DNA from: Ctenosaura bakeri
Lineage: Eukaryota > Chordata > Lepidosauria > Squamata > Iguanidae
Reading direction: 5' to 3'
Assembly: GCA_948474755.1 (NCBI GenBank)
Contig: CAOLHI010001804.1
Location: 558,001-622,000 of the forward strand
Length of the DNA stretch: 64,000 nt
Part shown: positions 55,153-64,000 of the stretch, in pieces
Layout of the letters: each line of letters opens with the position of its first letter
How positions within the stretch are numbered: the first letter of the stretch is position 1
Position numbers and translations under genes: made by a program
Notes under the pieces: model-generated
The model's input: only the letters and a program-made list of their open reading frames with translations
Database searches by the model: none
What the model was told of the DNA's origin: nothing

Positions 55153-58100
55153 GGTTGTTCCTGCATGGCAGGGGGTTGGACTGGATGGCCCCTGGGGTCT
55201 CTTCCAACTCTACATTTCTATGATTCTATGATTCTATGAATATTTTGAAATTATGGTTAATTTACAACTTTCAGACATATGGAGACTTAAACATCCAAAT
55301 GAGAAAGATTACACCTTCTTTTCATACACACATAAATATGATATGGGTGTCTAAGACTTGGACTGATAAGATTAATAAAGTTGAAATCCTTCCAAAGTCT
55401 GTTTCTGATCAGAATCCTGTGATAATTTTAGACAGAGGCAAAATGAATACCTGATAACCAAAGAAATATTGTTGAAAACAAGAAATGAGATTAAAGCATT
55501 TTTTGAAAGAAATTTAAATGAAGGAACAAATATTTTAGATCTGTCTGCGATGCAGGTAAAGCATACATGTGAGAACATTTTATTTAAATAAAGAATACAA
55601 AAGGAAACAAAAGGAAAAAAACACAGAAAATCCTAGATGGAATTAAAGTCAAAGAAGATGCTAAAGAAATCACCAGAAAATGAAGAAATTCAAATAAGAA
55701 GTTAAGATTACTGAGAAATCAATTATCAATGTTGATGATGGCCAAGATAGAAAAGAAGCTGGAGTTTCTGAAGCAGAAAAAAAGCTGAATATGCAAAGAA
55801 GCCAGGAAGGTGGCTTACTTATAGATAAAGAAAAGTAAGACAGAAAAAAATGATTCTGAAATTAAAAGAAAGTGATAAACAATTTAACAAAGATAAAAAC
55901 TTACAAAGGATTTTCATGAATATTTTTAAAGCTATACTCAATGAAAGAAACAGAAGTTAGTTAAGACTGAAGAACATTTGAAGAGAAAACACTTACCTAA
56001 ATTTACAGAAGAAAAATAACAGATTAATCAAAAGACTACCACGACGGAAACTGAACAGGCCATTCAAAAAAATAAAGTCAGGGAAAACCTCAGGTCTGGA
56101 TGGACTAGGAGCCCCTACTATAAAATTTTAAAGGAAGAACTTATGCCTCCAATGCAAAAAGTAATGAATGATGGCTTAGAAATGGGACTAATCCAGATTC
56201 TTAGAAAGAAGCTAATATTACCTTAATCTCAAAAGAAAGACAAGATTTGGAATTATCGAAGAGTTACAGACCATTTCATTGCTGAACAATTAATGTCTTT
56301 CCTTTGGTCTTAGCTGAAATTTTTTTTAAAAAAATGTTGATTAAGAATATAAATAAAGAACAAAGTGGAGTTTTACCTGGACAAATCAAAGTCAATATTA
56401 GAATAGTGTTGGATGTGAATGAATATTTTAAAAGTCATAATGAAAAACAAGATGTATTAGTTTTTATAGATGCAGAAAAAGCTTCTGATAATTTGAACTG
56501 GCGCTTTCTTTTCAAGGTTACTGAATGATGAATTTTGGTCCCAATATTCTGACTTGGATCAAATCTACATATTCAAATCAATTAGCAAAAATAATACGTC
56601 AATTGTGATTTGATTAAGCCATTTCCAATTCAGAAACAAAAAAATCAAGAATATCTGTTGTTCCCTCTTTTGTTTATTTAGCAATGGAAGTGCTGAACTG
56701 AGCTATGTGATGTCAAAATAACTATTGTTAAAATCAGAAAATCTGAATTTAAACTAAGAGCTTTTGCTGATGATTTGGTGCTTATGCTTCAAAACCCATT
56801 AGAATCAACAATGAAATTACAAGAAAAAAAAGAGTTTGGAAATCTTGCAGGTTTGAAGATAAATAAGGAAAAGACCAAAATATTGACTAAAATATGAACA
56901 CGGATGATGAGAATGAATTACAGTTAAAAACTTGGTTTCAAAACTGAAAATAAAATTAAGTATCTCGGTATTAATTTAACTGGAAAGCCTAATCAATTAT
57001 ATGAAAATAATTATATGAAGACTTGGAGAGAGATTAAGAATGATTTGGAAAAATGGCAAAAACTGAACTTGTCTTTACTATGAAGAATTTCAGAAATAAA
57101 TTCTACTGAAAATGATATTTCTTTTCCAAATGATTCCAATTTCAACTAAAGAAACACAACTGAACAGTGGCAAAAATACTTGTCAAAATTTGTTTGGAGA
57201 GGCAAAAAACCCAGAGTGGGATTCAGGGTCCTACAAATTTGAAAAGAATAGGAGGTCTTAGGTTGACAAATTTAAAAACTTACTTTGCAACAGCAGGTAT
57301 GACTTGGATTGAAAAATGGATCACATTAACAGATAATAAACTTTTGAACTTAGAAGGACATGATTTAAGATTTGGAAGGCATGACTATTATTTTACGATA
57401 AAGTTAAAGTCAATATTGCATTACACATGCCTTACTTAAATTTTGGAACCAATATAAACTTGTCAAACTCTTTGGATTTCTCAGTGAGAAAATTTTTATA
57501 GAACACAAATGAGAACTGACCAATGTTGGTTAACATGCTATGACTTATTAAGGAAGACAGATGAAGACTATGTAATGAAATCATTACAGCAATTACAAGA
57601 AGAAGAATTTAATATGAAATGGCTCTCAGATAATTCTATTTAAGATTCATGAAAGACAAAAAAAGGACTTTGAATTGAACAGATTAAACTATTGTTATGC
57701 ACTAACGACAATCATTTGATTGCTAAGTTATATAAATATCCATTGAAATCAAAGATGGAGGATGAATGAGTTAAAGAATACATGGTTAGGTGGGCAAGGA
57801 ATTTTGGATATAACATACAGATGGGAAAGATTATGGGCAAAAGCAATTAGAAATGTACTTTGCTATGATCTTCAAGAAAATTACTATAAAATGATGTTTC
57901 ATTGGTATTTTACACTAGAATGACTTGCAAAAATACATAAAGACATGAAAAATAATTGTTGAAAATGTCAAGAACATGTTGGATATTTATATCACATATG
58001 GTGGATGTGTGAAAAAGCTAAGCAATTTTGGATGAAAATGCAACATGTGTTACAAAACATTTTGTAGCTGTCAAATTAATAAAAAGCCTGAGTTATTTCT

Positions 58101-58308
58101 ACTCAGAATCTGGGAAGAAGACATTGCTGCTGATAAACAACAACAGAAACTATTACAACATATGCTACTGGCAGCAAGATTAGTTTACACAAAGCATAGG
58201 AAAAAATGGAGATCCCATTGATGACTGAATGGTTCAACAGGTTGATGGGAACAGCTGAAATGGATAAACTTACAGCTAGATTAAAACATCAAACAGAAGT
58301 TGAATTTG

Positions 58309-58398
58309 TTTCCAAATGGAAGTGCTTAAGTATTTTTGAATATTTTTCCAAATGGAAGTGCTTAAGTATTTTTGAATTTGTTTCCAAATGGAAGTGCT
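58309..58398 (+). repeat. 36-bp tandem repeat, 2.5 copies
   Basis: tttccaaatggaagtgctta recurs at 36-bp spacing (about 58310, 58346 and 58382). The unit keeps the reading frame, giving SKWKCLSIFE twice then SKWKCL at the end of L1 ORF2. Confidence 0.9.
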
Positions 58399-59130
58399 TA
58401 ACTGATTATTAAAAAAAAAAAAGGTGAAATCATGACAATAAGGTTTTGAACCTGCTTATTATTCTAAGTTAATTTTTTTTTAGTTACATGAATAATGTAC
58501 TATGAAAATATTAAACGACTTTTACTTGTTGCTATTACAGAATATTTAATTACATACAATGTGTAGTTAAGAGAACCTTGGTTAAAATTTACTAACAACT
58601 TTCAAGACCTAACTATTCCATTATTATTATTATGTAGTATTATGTAGCACTGAAATAATGTTTAGTTCAAAGAATATGATTTTATTAATTATGTTACAAG
58701 TATAATAGTGGAAGATTAATACTTAGAATAAATTTAAAATAACAGAATTGCAAAAGTAACTCAATAATACTATTAGCAATTGTGAGTTCTTTTTGCTATT
58801 ATTAACTAAGAATTTCTTTTAGTTACATGGTTAAGGGCATAAATACTATCAGCAAAAAAATTAATCCAGATTTTATATAATGATTTATAAGTTAAGTAAG
58901 ATTAGTTAGTAAAAACTGTTTGCAGCAAGGGTAGAATTTTTTTAAAATTTATTGTAGTTTTTTCTGTGTTAATTAGCTGTAGTTTCATTATATATTTACA
59001 GTTTAGTTGTATAAGATTTCTTATTTTATAAGTTTTGTAATGTATTGTTCTGCATTTTTTAATTTTCTGTATGGTTATGTATTGTGTGTGTTATATCATT
59101 AATAAAAAGTACATAAAAATAAAATTTTAA

Positions 59131-59966
59131 AAAGATAAAAAAACTATACGTTTCCAATGTAATACGGTAAACAGACACATATTCAGAATCATGGGATACT
59201 TCTGTAATTCTATTGAAATATCATTCCTGTAATGTTCTTTTAATACACATTCTCACCACCAAAATGCTATTTGTGCATTGACATTTACAGTTTTCTATTA
59301 AATGCTCCACCCTAGCTAACGTTACAAGGATTGACTAAAAATGATACATAAAATTCAGGCCATGTAATCTGCAGTGCTGCAGTAAAGTACACTGCAACTA
59401 AGACAAAAATCATAAGGTGAGTTCCGTAAAAGCTGCCACTTTACAGTAAACAGTAGTGTGTGCCAGGAAAAATAGCATACATTGACCACTACTTCTGAAA
59501 CAAGATGCTAAACATCCTAAATTTAGCACTGCCCCTTTACTAGCCAAAACATATGTTATCCATACTTGACTGTAACTGCTGCAATCCTGCCACAGATGTG
59601 AAAGGGGGGGTGCACGAAGGAAATTTTTTCTGCATTTTTCCAAAGATATGTTTTTAGTTTTTTTCAATGAAAAAAAATCAGAATTTTTGTAAATACAGAA
59701 AAAATGCTGATGAAACTTGGTTTTGTTTTGTTTTTTTGGAAGAGTGAAATGTTTTTAACAGAATGTTTTATTCACACAAAATGCCAGAAACTGCAAGAGG
59801 ATCTGTATGAAAAAAAGTCTACAGAACTAAAGAAACAATACTTTCTGTGTATTTATTAGATGTATACAACACTCAAATCCAATATGCATTTATATACCCA
59901 GTGGGTGCTACCATCTGCATGAGAAAAGCATAAATGGGCACTTTCATTGCATGCGATAACATATGA
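59131..59966. other. CUL1 intron sequence, no feature recognised
   Basis: Contains homopolymer-rich text (gttttgttttgtttttttgg near 59720). An 85-codon minus frame at 59410-59667 has no recognisable domain. Confidence 0.5.
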
Positions 59967-61481
59967 TAGTTGTACTGAGAATAATGCCTGTGGGCCATTT
60001 TGTCTGAAACTATTAATCCAAATGTGATGCTACTACACCACCAGACAGAGTAATTCTTACTGTATGGCTGTCATAGTTTCTGTACTCCTAGGGTTGCATA
60101 ACCATGCATATGAAACCGAAACAAAGAACAGTCATCAAGTTCTTTGCCAAAGTAATATGTAGTGCTGCCAACATCCACAGAGAGCTCAGAAATGAGTATG
60201 ATGAGGCAACAATTGATGAGAGTAATCTATGAAGACGAGTGAAAGGGATTAAAGGCCAAAGCACTGTTAAAGACAAAACACATAATGGAAAGCCACTGAC
60301 AGTGGTCACTGATGAAAACCAGGACAGAGTGGATGCAATGATTCACACAGACCAGTTCAAGACACTGTTGAGCAACCAGGCTGTGGTCACAGTGCTGCTG
60401 AGCAGATTATCCACAACCTTGGATACAAAAAAGTGTGTGCAAAGTGGGTTCATCAAATCAACAGCTGATCTGAAAGAGAAGATACACATGTGTTCAGAAC
60501 TGCTGGCAGCATTAGAAGCCCATGAGAACACCTTTTCTGAGAAAGTTTGCACGGGCAATGAGACCTGGGCATACCTGTTATGACCCAAATATCAAGAATC
60601 AGTACACTGAGTAGCAGCACTCCACTTCCCTCAGACCAAAGAAATTCAAATGTCAATGCCCAGCCCAGAAGAGTATGGTGAATGTCTTCTGGGATGACAA
60701 AAGGGTGATTCTGTTTGATTTCCTTGAGAGTAGGACGACAATCAACAGTGACCACTACACTGCATTGTTCTGGAAACTTTGAGAAGCCATCCATTAAGAA
60801 CAGACAACAGAAACAGTTAAATGTAATCCATTTATACAATGATGCACAGCCCCACACCTCTTTGGCAACATCACAAGTTCTTGCATAATTTGCAGTTTGT
60901 AATCACAATTTCCTCGGTCATACTCCTTTCTTGTTAAGTCTCCAATCTTCTAATTATTCACTAATCGGCTTTAATGAAGACCAGACAGGGAAAGTGTGTG
61001 GCTCGCTACCAGGAGAATTAAAAACTGGGCAGATAGGGAAGGAGTCCATTGGAAAATACTGAAAAGAACATTGAGAGCTCCTGCACTGGCTGGTGCCAAG
61101 GGGATCACACCCATTAATACATGGACTGATCCTCCTGCCATCCCAAGAATGAGATGCTCACTGGTGCCACATCTGCCTTACAACCTCGATCTGGTTCCTC
61201 CAAATTTATTCTGTCAGATGAAGGAAATCCTTTGGGAGTGGAGGCAAAGTGGAAGACACTATTACGCACTGGACTGGTGGCTGAAAGAATTTTTCCAAAG
61301 TGATTTGATGAGTGGGTTCAACAGTAGTGAAAATGCATCTTCAATGGCGTACTATTTATTTTAAATAGTACGATGTTGTAGACTAAGAGTTATTTTACAT
61401 ATTTATGTGGTTGTCCACATGTCATGTTGTTAATAAAGGAATTATTTATTACCCAACAAGCATTACTTTCAGTACAACCCT
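59967..61481 (+). mobile_element. Mariner DNA transposon, inactive
   Basis: Left end gttgtactgagaataatgc (59969-59987) and right end gcattactttcagtacaac (61460-61478) are imperfect terminal inverted repeats (17 of 19 pairs). A TA precedes the left end; the right TA is no longer evident. The plus strand carries a mariner transposase. About 230 bp of unrelated sequence (60900-61130) appears to interrupt it. Confidence 0.88.
60103..61364 (+). pseudogene. Mariner transposase, dead
   Basis: Helix-turn-helix part: MKPKQRTVIKFFAKVICSAA, NIHRELRNEYDEATI; linker VVTDENQDRVDAMI. Catalytic part: the position of the first Asp reads GNETWAYL (Asp to Asn), FWDDKRVILFDFLESRTTIN follows, the second Asp region reads LYNDAQPHTSLATSQVL (Asp to Asn at the usual position), and the third is kept (PYNLDLVPP). 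Mariner transposases need three Asp (DD34D). In-frame stops at about 60229 and 60581 and an insertion after 60895 also disable it. Confidence 0.85.
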
Positions 61482-61534
61482 TGCACTACTGAAAAGTTCA
61501 ATATTTTCAATGTAGACTTAAACTCTATATTAAT

Positions 61535-61735
61535 ACAATCATAGAGTTGGAAGAGACCACAGAGGCCATCCAGTCCAACCCCCTGCTATGCAGGAACATA
61601 CATCAAAGCACTCCTGACAGATGGACATCCAGCCTCTGCGTAAAAACCTCCAAAGAAGGAGACTCCACCACACTCTGAGGCAGCAGACGCCACTGCCAGA
61701 CAGCTCTGACCATTAGGAAGTTCTTATACATGTTA
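61535..61735 (-). mobile_element. CR1 3'-end fragment
   Basis: atacaatcatagagttggaa (inverse ATTCTATG-type end), then ccagtccaaccccctgctat and gaaggagactccaccacact, is the inverse of the last 200 bp of the CR1 at 51665-55238. No coding part beyond the end of RT. Confidence 0.9.
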
Positions 61736-61865
61736 TTGGCCTAAGTCCTTAAAATGGAGTCTTAACAAGACTGCTTCTGCTCAAATTTGCTTTATTTTGT
61801 TCGATAATCTGTGGTTTCGGTATTCATGTCCCTGCTATTTTTCATGCAGCCAAAATCAAAGTTGC
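61736..61865. other. Short intron stretch, nothing recognised
   Basis: Non-coding. Confidence 0.5.
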
Positions 61866-62085
61866 TTTTGTGTGCTTTCAAGTAATTTCCAACATTGGGC
61901 AAGTTTAAGACAAATCTATAATGAGGTTTTCTTGGCAGGAATTTGTTTTTGCCTTTCTCTGAGATTGAGAGTATGATTTGCTACAGGTCGCCAGTGGGTT
62001 TCTACACCAAGTGGGGATTTCAAGCCTTGTCTTCTAGAGTCCTAGTTCAACATCCAAACCACTACACAACACTGTCTCTTAAAAC
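61866..62085 (-). mobile_element. Sauria-type SINE (tRNA head, Bov-B/RTE tail)
   Basis: The plus strand starts gtgtgctttcaagtaatttc (inverse of the Bov-B-like 3' end), passes gaggttttcttggcaggaat, and ends ggggatttcaagccttgtct, tctagagtcctagttcaaca, tccaaaccactac, which is the inverse of a tRNA-like head with B box and A box. The tail is the same as in the 5S-headed SINE at 15083-15310. Confidence 0.85.
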
Positions 62086-62404
62086 CCAAAATATATTTAC
62101 AAAATATGCGACATTTGATAGTTCTTCTTTAGTATAGGGTATATTCCCTATTTTGAATGTGCAAAACTGAGGCCTCAGTCCCACTGTCAGTCACACCTAC
62201 AGCAGACCAACTGAACTTAAATGCATACTAACTTCCCAAATTACCAAGAGGATCTATTCTAGCTGGGACTAGCAATACAATTTATGCTCTACAGTGTCTA
62301 AATTTTTAAATGTCAATGCCAAACTGATTTAAACACCAAACAATACAATTTCATAAGCAAGCATTTATGCAAAAAATGCTTTATGTGCTAAAAAGGTTAA
62401 CTCA
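62086..62404. other. CUL1 intron sequence, no feature recognised
   Basis: AT-rich, non-coding. Confidence 0.5.
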
Positions 62405-63215
62405 CCGTACTTGTCCACATGTAGGATGCACCAACTTATAAGATGCACCCCATTTTCAAAGGTTATTTTTTGGGGGGGGGATTTAATACCAGAATGTCTT
62501 ATAAGCCGAGAACCTTCGCCCACTCCCTCTTCCGTTCCATTTTTCCTTGGTGAGAGTTCTCTCCACCAAGGAAAAATGCAGAGAGAGGGGAAGCTCTAGG
62601 AAAGCCTTGAGAAAGCATTTCTTTTGCCCCACAGACCTCCTCCCCCCACTGAAGCTAAACAGAAGGGAAGGGGGGAGCGTTGCCCAAGCACTGCTTTTGC
62701 CTCCTAGACCTACCCCTCCCTTTCCTACACATAAGCAAAATGCAAAGGAAAGGGAGGAGTGGGTCTAGGGGTGAAAGCAGTACTGGCGCAGGGCATCCCT
62801 AGACCTCCCCTCCCTTCCCTATGCATAAGCAAAATGCATAGGAAAGGGAAGAGGGGATCTAGGAGGCAAAAGCAGCATTGCCCCAGGCCATTCCTATATC
62901 CTCCCCTCCCTTTCCTACGCATTTTGCCTCAGTGGTAAGGCAAAGCATAAGGGAAGGGGGTGGGGGAGAAGGTTTGTGTGAGTGCTCCTTTCACGCTACC
63001 CTTTATTTCTCCCCACCGAGGCAAAATGGAAGGGAAGAGTGGGTGGGGGAAGCATCATGGGAGTCCTCCATTACCTCCTCCCTTTCCTATACATTTTGCT
63101 TTGGTGGGGGGGAGAAAGGAGGGTTCACAATGACACATGCAGTGTATAAGACACACTCCATTTTCAAAGGCTATTTTGGGGCGGGGAGTGCATCTTATAC
63201 GCCACCAAATATAGT
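62405..63215. mobile_element. Hairpin-rich non-autonomous DNA element
   Basis: Both ends carry the same block: tataagatgcaccccatttt caaagg near 62438 and tataagacacactccatttt caaagg near 63145, and the right end finishes gtgcatcttatacgccacca. The outer ends (accgtacttgt / tatagtacttt) are weakly inverted. The middle has nested hairpins: cctagacctacccctccctt (62704) against agggaggagtgggtctagg (about 62751-62769), cctagacctcccctcccttc (about 62799) against ggaaagggaagaggggatct (62841), and an outer pair at 62689-62710 / 62855-62880. It shares 'gtcttata...gccag/ccacc...aaata' ends with 28979-29097. The open frames inside are low-complexity artefacts. Confidence 0.7.
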
Positions 63216-64000
63216 ACTTTCGGTCAGATATGAAATTAAGTAATGCCTATATTTCACTTTTCCACAAACTTTCTATTCTCCCAATATTTTTTTTAAAATG
63301 GTTTTAACATTTCAGATGTTTTATGCCTTTAAACCCTATGGAGAGTAACTTGGAATAAGTGCTGCTGAACTTAGTGGGGGCTTATTTTTGAATATAGATA
63401 CACAGGACCAGATTTTACCATACCATATAGATTCTACAGATTTTAAACTCTTACAGTAAAAATCTATTCAAATATGCAAGTAGTTTGTACCCCAAGAAAC
63501 TGAAATCTAATGCAGAAGTTCAGAATTCAAATGTGAATTATCTTTACAGTATTTTATAATTAAGTACAAAATCACATTACATATCCTTCTCCTTACTGCA
63601 CTAATCTTCTTTAAGCGACTGTGTTCAGCTATAAGATCCTACCAACATTGTAAAATAAAGTCAAAGAAAATTCCAAGTCAACTGCAGGCATAAAGAGATT
63701 TGATATGAACTATACTTGATTTGTATGTCCCTGATATAATCTAAACACACTAAAAATAAAAATTCCATCAAGCAGGTGTTTATCCTTTCTGATTATGTCA
63801 GTCTATAAAGTACCAGCTACATTGGTGACACTCTAGAATTTTGCAGAGGATGAATGTTCTGATTTATGCACAAAGCAGAACAGAACAGAACAGAACAATG
63901 GCTTCACTAAAAAAACAAAAACAAAATGGCCCCCTTCCTTATTTATTGTATTTATATTCGAGACTTCAAGGTAGTTGGCTCTCACTATAAAACACCATTC
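63216..64000. other. CUL1 intron sequence to the window end
   Basis: 63330-63400 (taagtgctgctgaacttagt, ggcttatttttgaata) resembles a widespread squamate repeat of uncertain class. No exon seen. The last 60 bases (tccttatttattgtatttat) look like a LINE tail but are too short to assign. Confidence 0.45.
63876..63897. repeat. (CAGAA)n microsatellite
   Basis: Four consecutive cagaa units. Confidence 0.9.

Larger units (their letters stand above)
51665..55238 (+). mobile_element. Near-full-length CR1 LINE nested in L1
   Basis: Contains ORF1 (51670-52241), ORF2 with endonuclease and RT (52341-55152), and a CR1 3' UTR (tggcagggggttggactgga) ending in three ATTCTATG-type units at 55215-55238. It is the best preserved CR1 in the window: RT is open for 464 codons. 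Left end near 51665 is inside ORF1, so the 5' UTR is missing. Opposite in direction to CUL1. Confidence 0.92.
51290..58415 (+). pseudogene. L1 ORF2, decayed, with CR1 insertion
   Basis: Endonuclease: QKTNVIHDEDRFLGVEITVN-like text at about 51430 and WNGAMSPQTD at about 51600; after the CR1, DMIWVSKTWTDKINKVEIL-like text at 55335 and SDQNPVIIL at 55410. RT: MFLKNINKEQSGVLPGQIKV-like text at 56340, FIDAEKASDNLNWRFLFKV at 56465, active site RAFADDLVLML at about 56760. Connection: GLRLTNLKTYFATAGMTWIE at about 57250. The Cys cluster near 57960 has lost its first Cys codon to a stop. The C-terminus (58206-58412) is lengthened by a 12-residue repeat. Many stops; inactive. Confidence 0.82.
51285..59130 (+). 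mobile_element. L1 LINE split by a CR1
   Basis: L1 ORF2 begins in the endonuclease near 51290 (5'-truncated), stops at 51664, and resumes at 55239 after the CR1. It continues through RT, connection and Cys cluster to about 58415. An AT-rich 3' UTR ends in taaaaagtacataaaaataa near 59130. The junction texts (ctcaaggttgataccaaa before; aatattttgaaattatgg after) join into the sequence seen intact at 11290-11350. Confidence 0.88.

Noticed and set aside
62411..63243. Frames of 60-120 codons near the right end
   Set aside because: They come from G/C-rich hairpin repeats of a DNA element, with no protein family likeness.

Overview
This is vertebrate nuclear DNA, most likely from a squamate reptile (lizard or snake). 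Three spliced exons on the minus strand (48710-48536, 44847-44680 and 39651-39601) read together as one uninterrupted stretch of vertebrate cullin-1 (CUL1). All three have GT/AG boundaries and compatible phases. No other exon of the gene was found, so the window lies in the 5' part of CUL1. The intron upstream of the first exon is at least 15.3 kb and the intron downstream of the third is at least 39.6 kb, if no exon was missed. The squamate assignment rests on the repeats: CR1 LINEs ending in ATTCTATG repeats, L2-type LINEs, many divergent L1s, two minus-strand SINEs with a Bov-B/RTE-like tail (one with a 5S rRNA-derived head, one tRNA-derived), and DIRS elements.

Layout: 1-4710 old, decayed DIRS retrotransposon (minus); 5.7-7.4 kb L1 3' piece; 7.4-9.0 kb 5' half of a CR1; 9.0-14.0 kb L1 containing a truncated L1 and a hAT-like MITE; 15.1-15.3 kb 5S-headed SINE; 17.6-37.5 kb one L1 split by a second L1 (19339-26031), a CR1 (26931-28941), a small MITE and a complete DIRS (29462-35550); 37.5-39.2 kb L2; 39.6-48.7 kb the three CUL1 exons with SINE, Tigger-like and CR1 copies between them; 48.9-50.8 kb L2; 51.3-59.1 kb L1 split by a near-complete CR1 (51665-55238); 60.0-61.5 kb dead mariner; then a Sauria-type SINE and a hairpin-rich DNA element.

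The most interesting object is the DIRS at 29462-35550. It has terminal inverted repeats, an internal region complementary to both ends, an intact Gag, an intact reverse transcriptase/RNase H/methyltransferase frame with all catalytic acids, and an intact tyrosine recombinase. Neither the RT frame nor the recombinase frame has a nearby ATG. The Gag frame ends at UUU UGA C. The RT frame is open in +1 across that stop. The recombinase lies in the same frame as Gag, and that frame stays open for about 976 codons after the UGA, running under the whole RT/RH/MT gene. This predicts one recoding site giving Gag by termination, Gag-YR by readthrough and Gag-RT by +1 shift. The older copy at 1-4710 keeps the same UUU UGA C and the +1 RT frame. 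This is an inference from the sequence, not a demonstrated mechanism.
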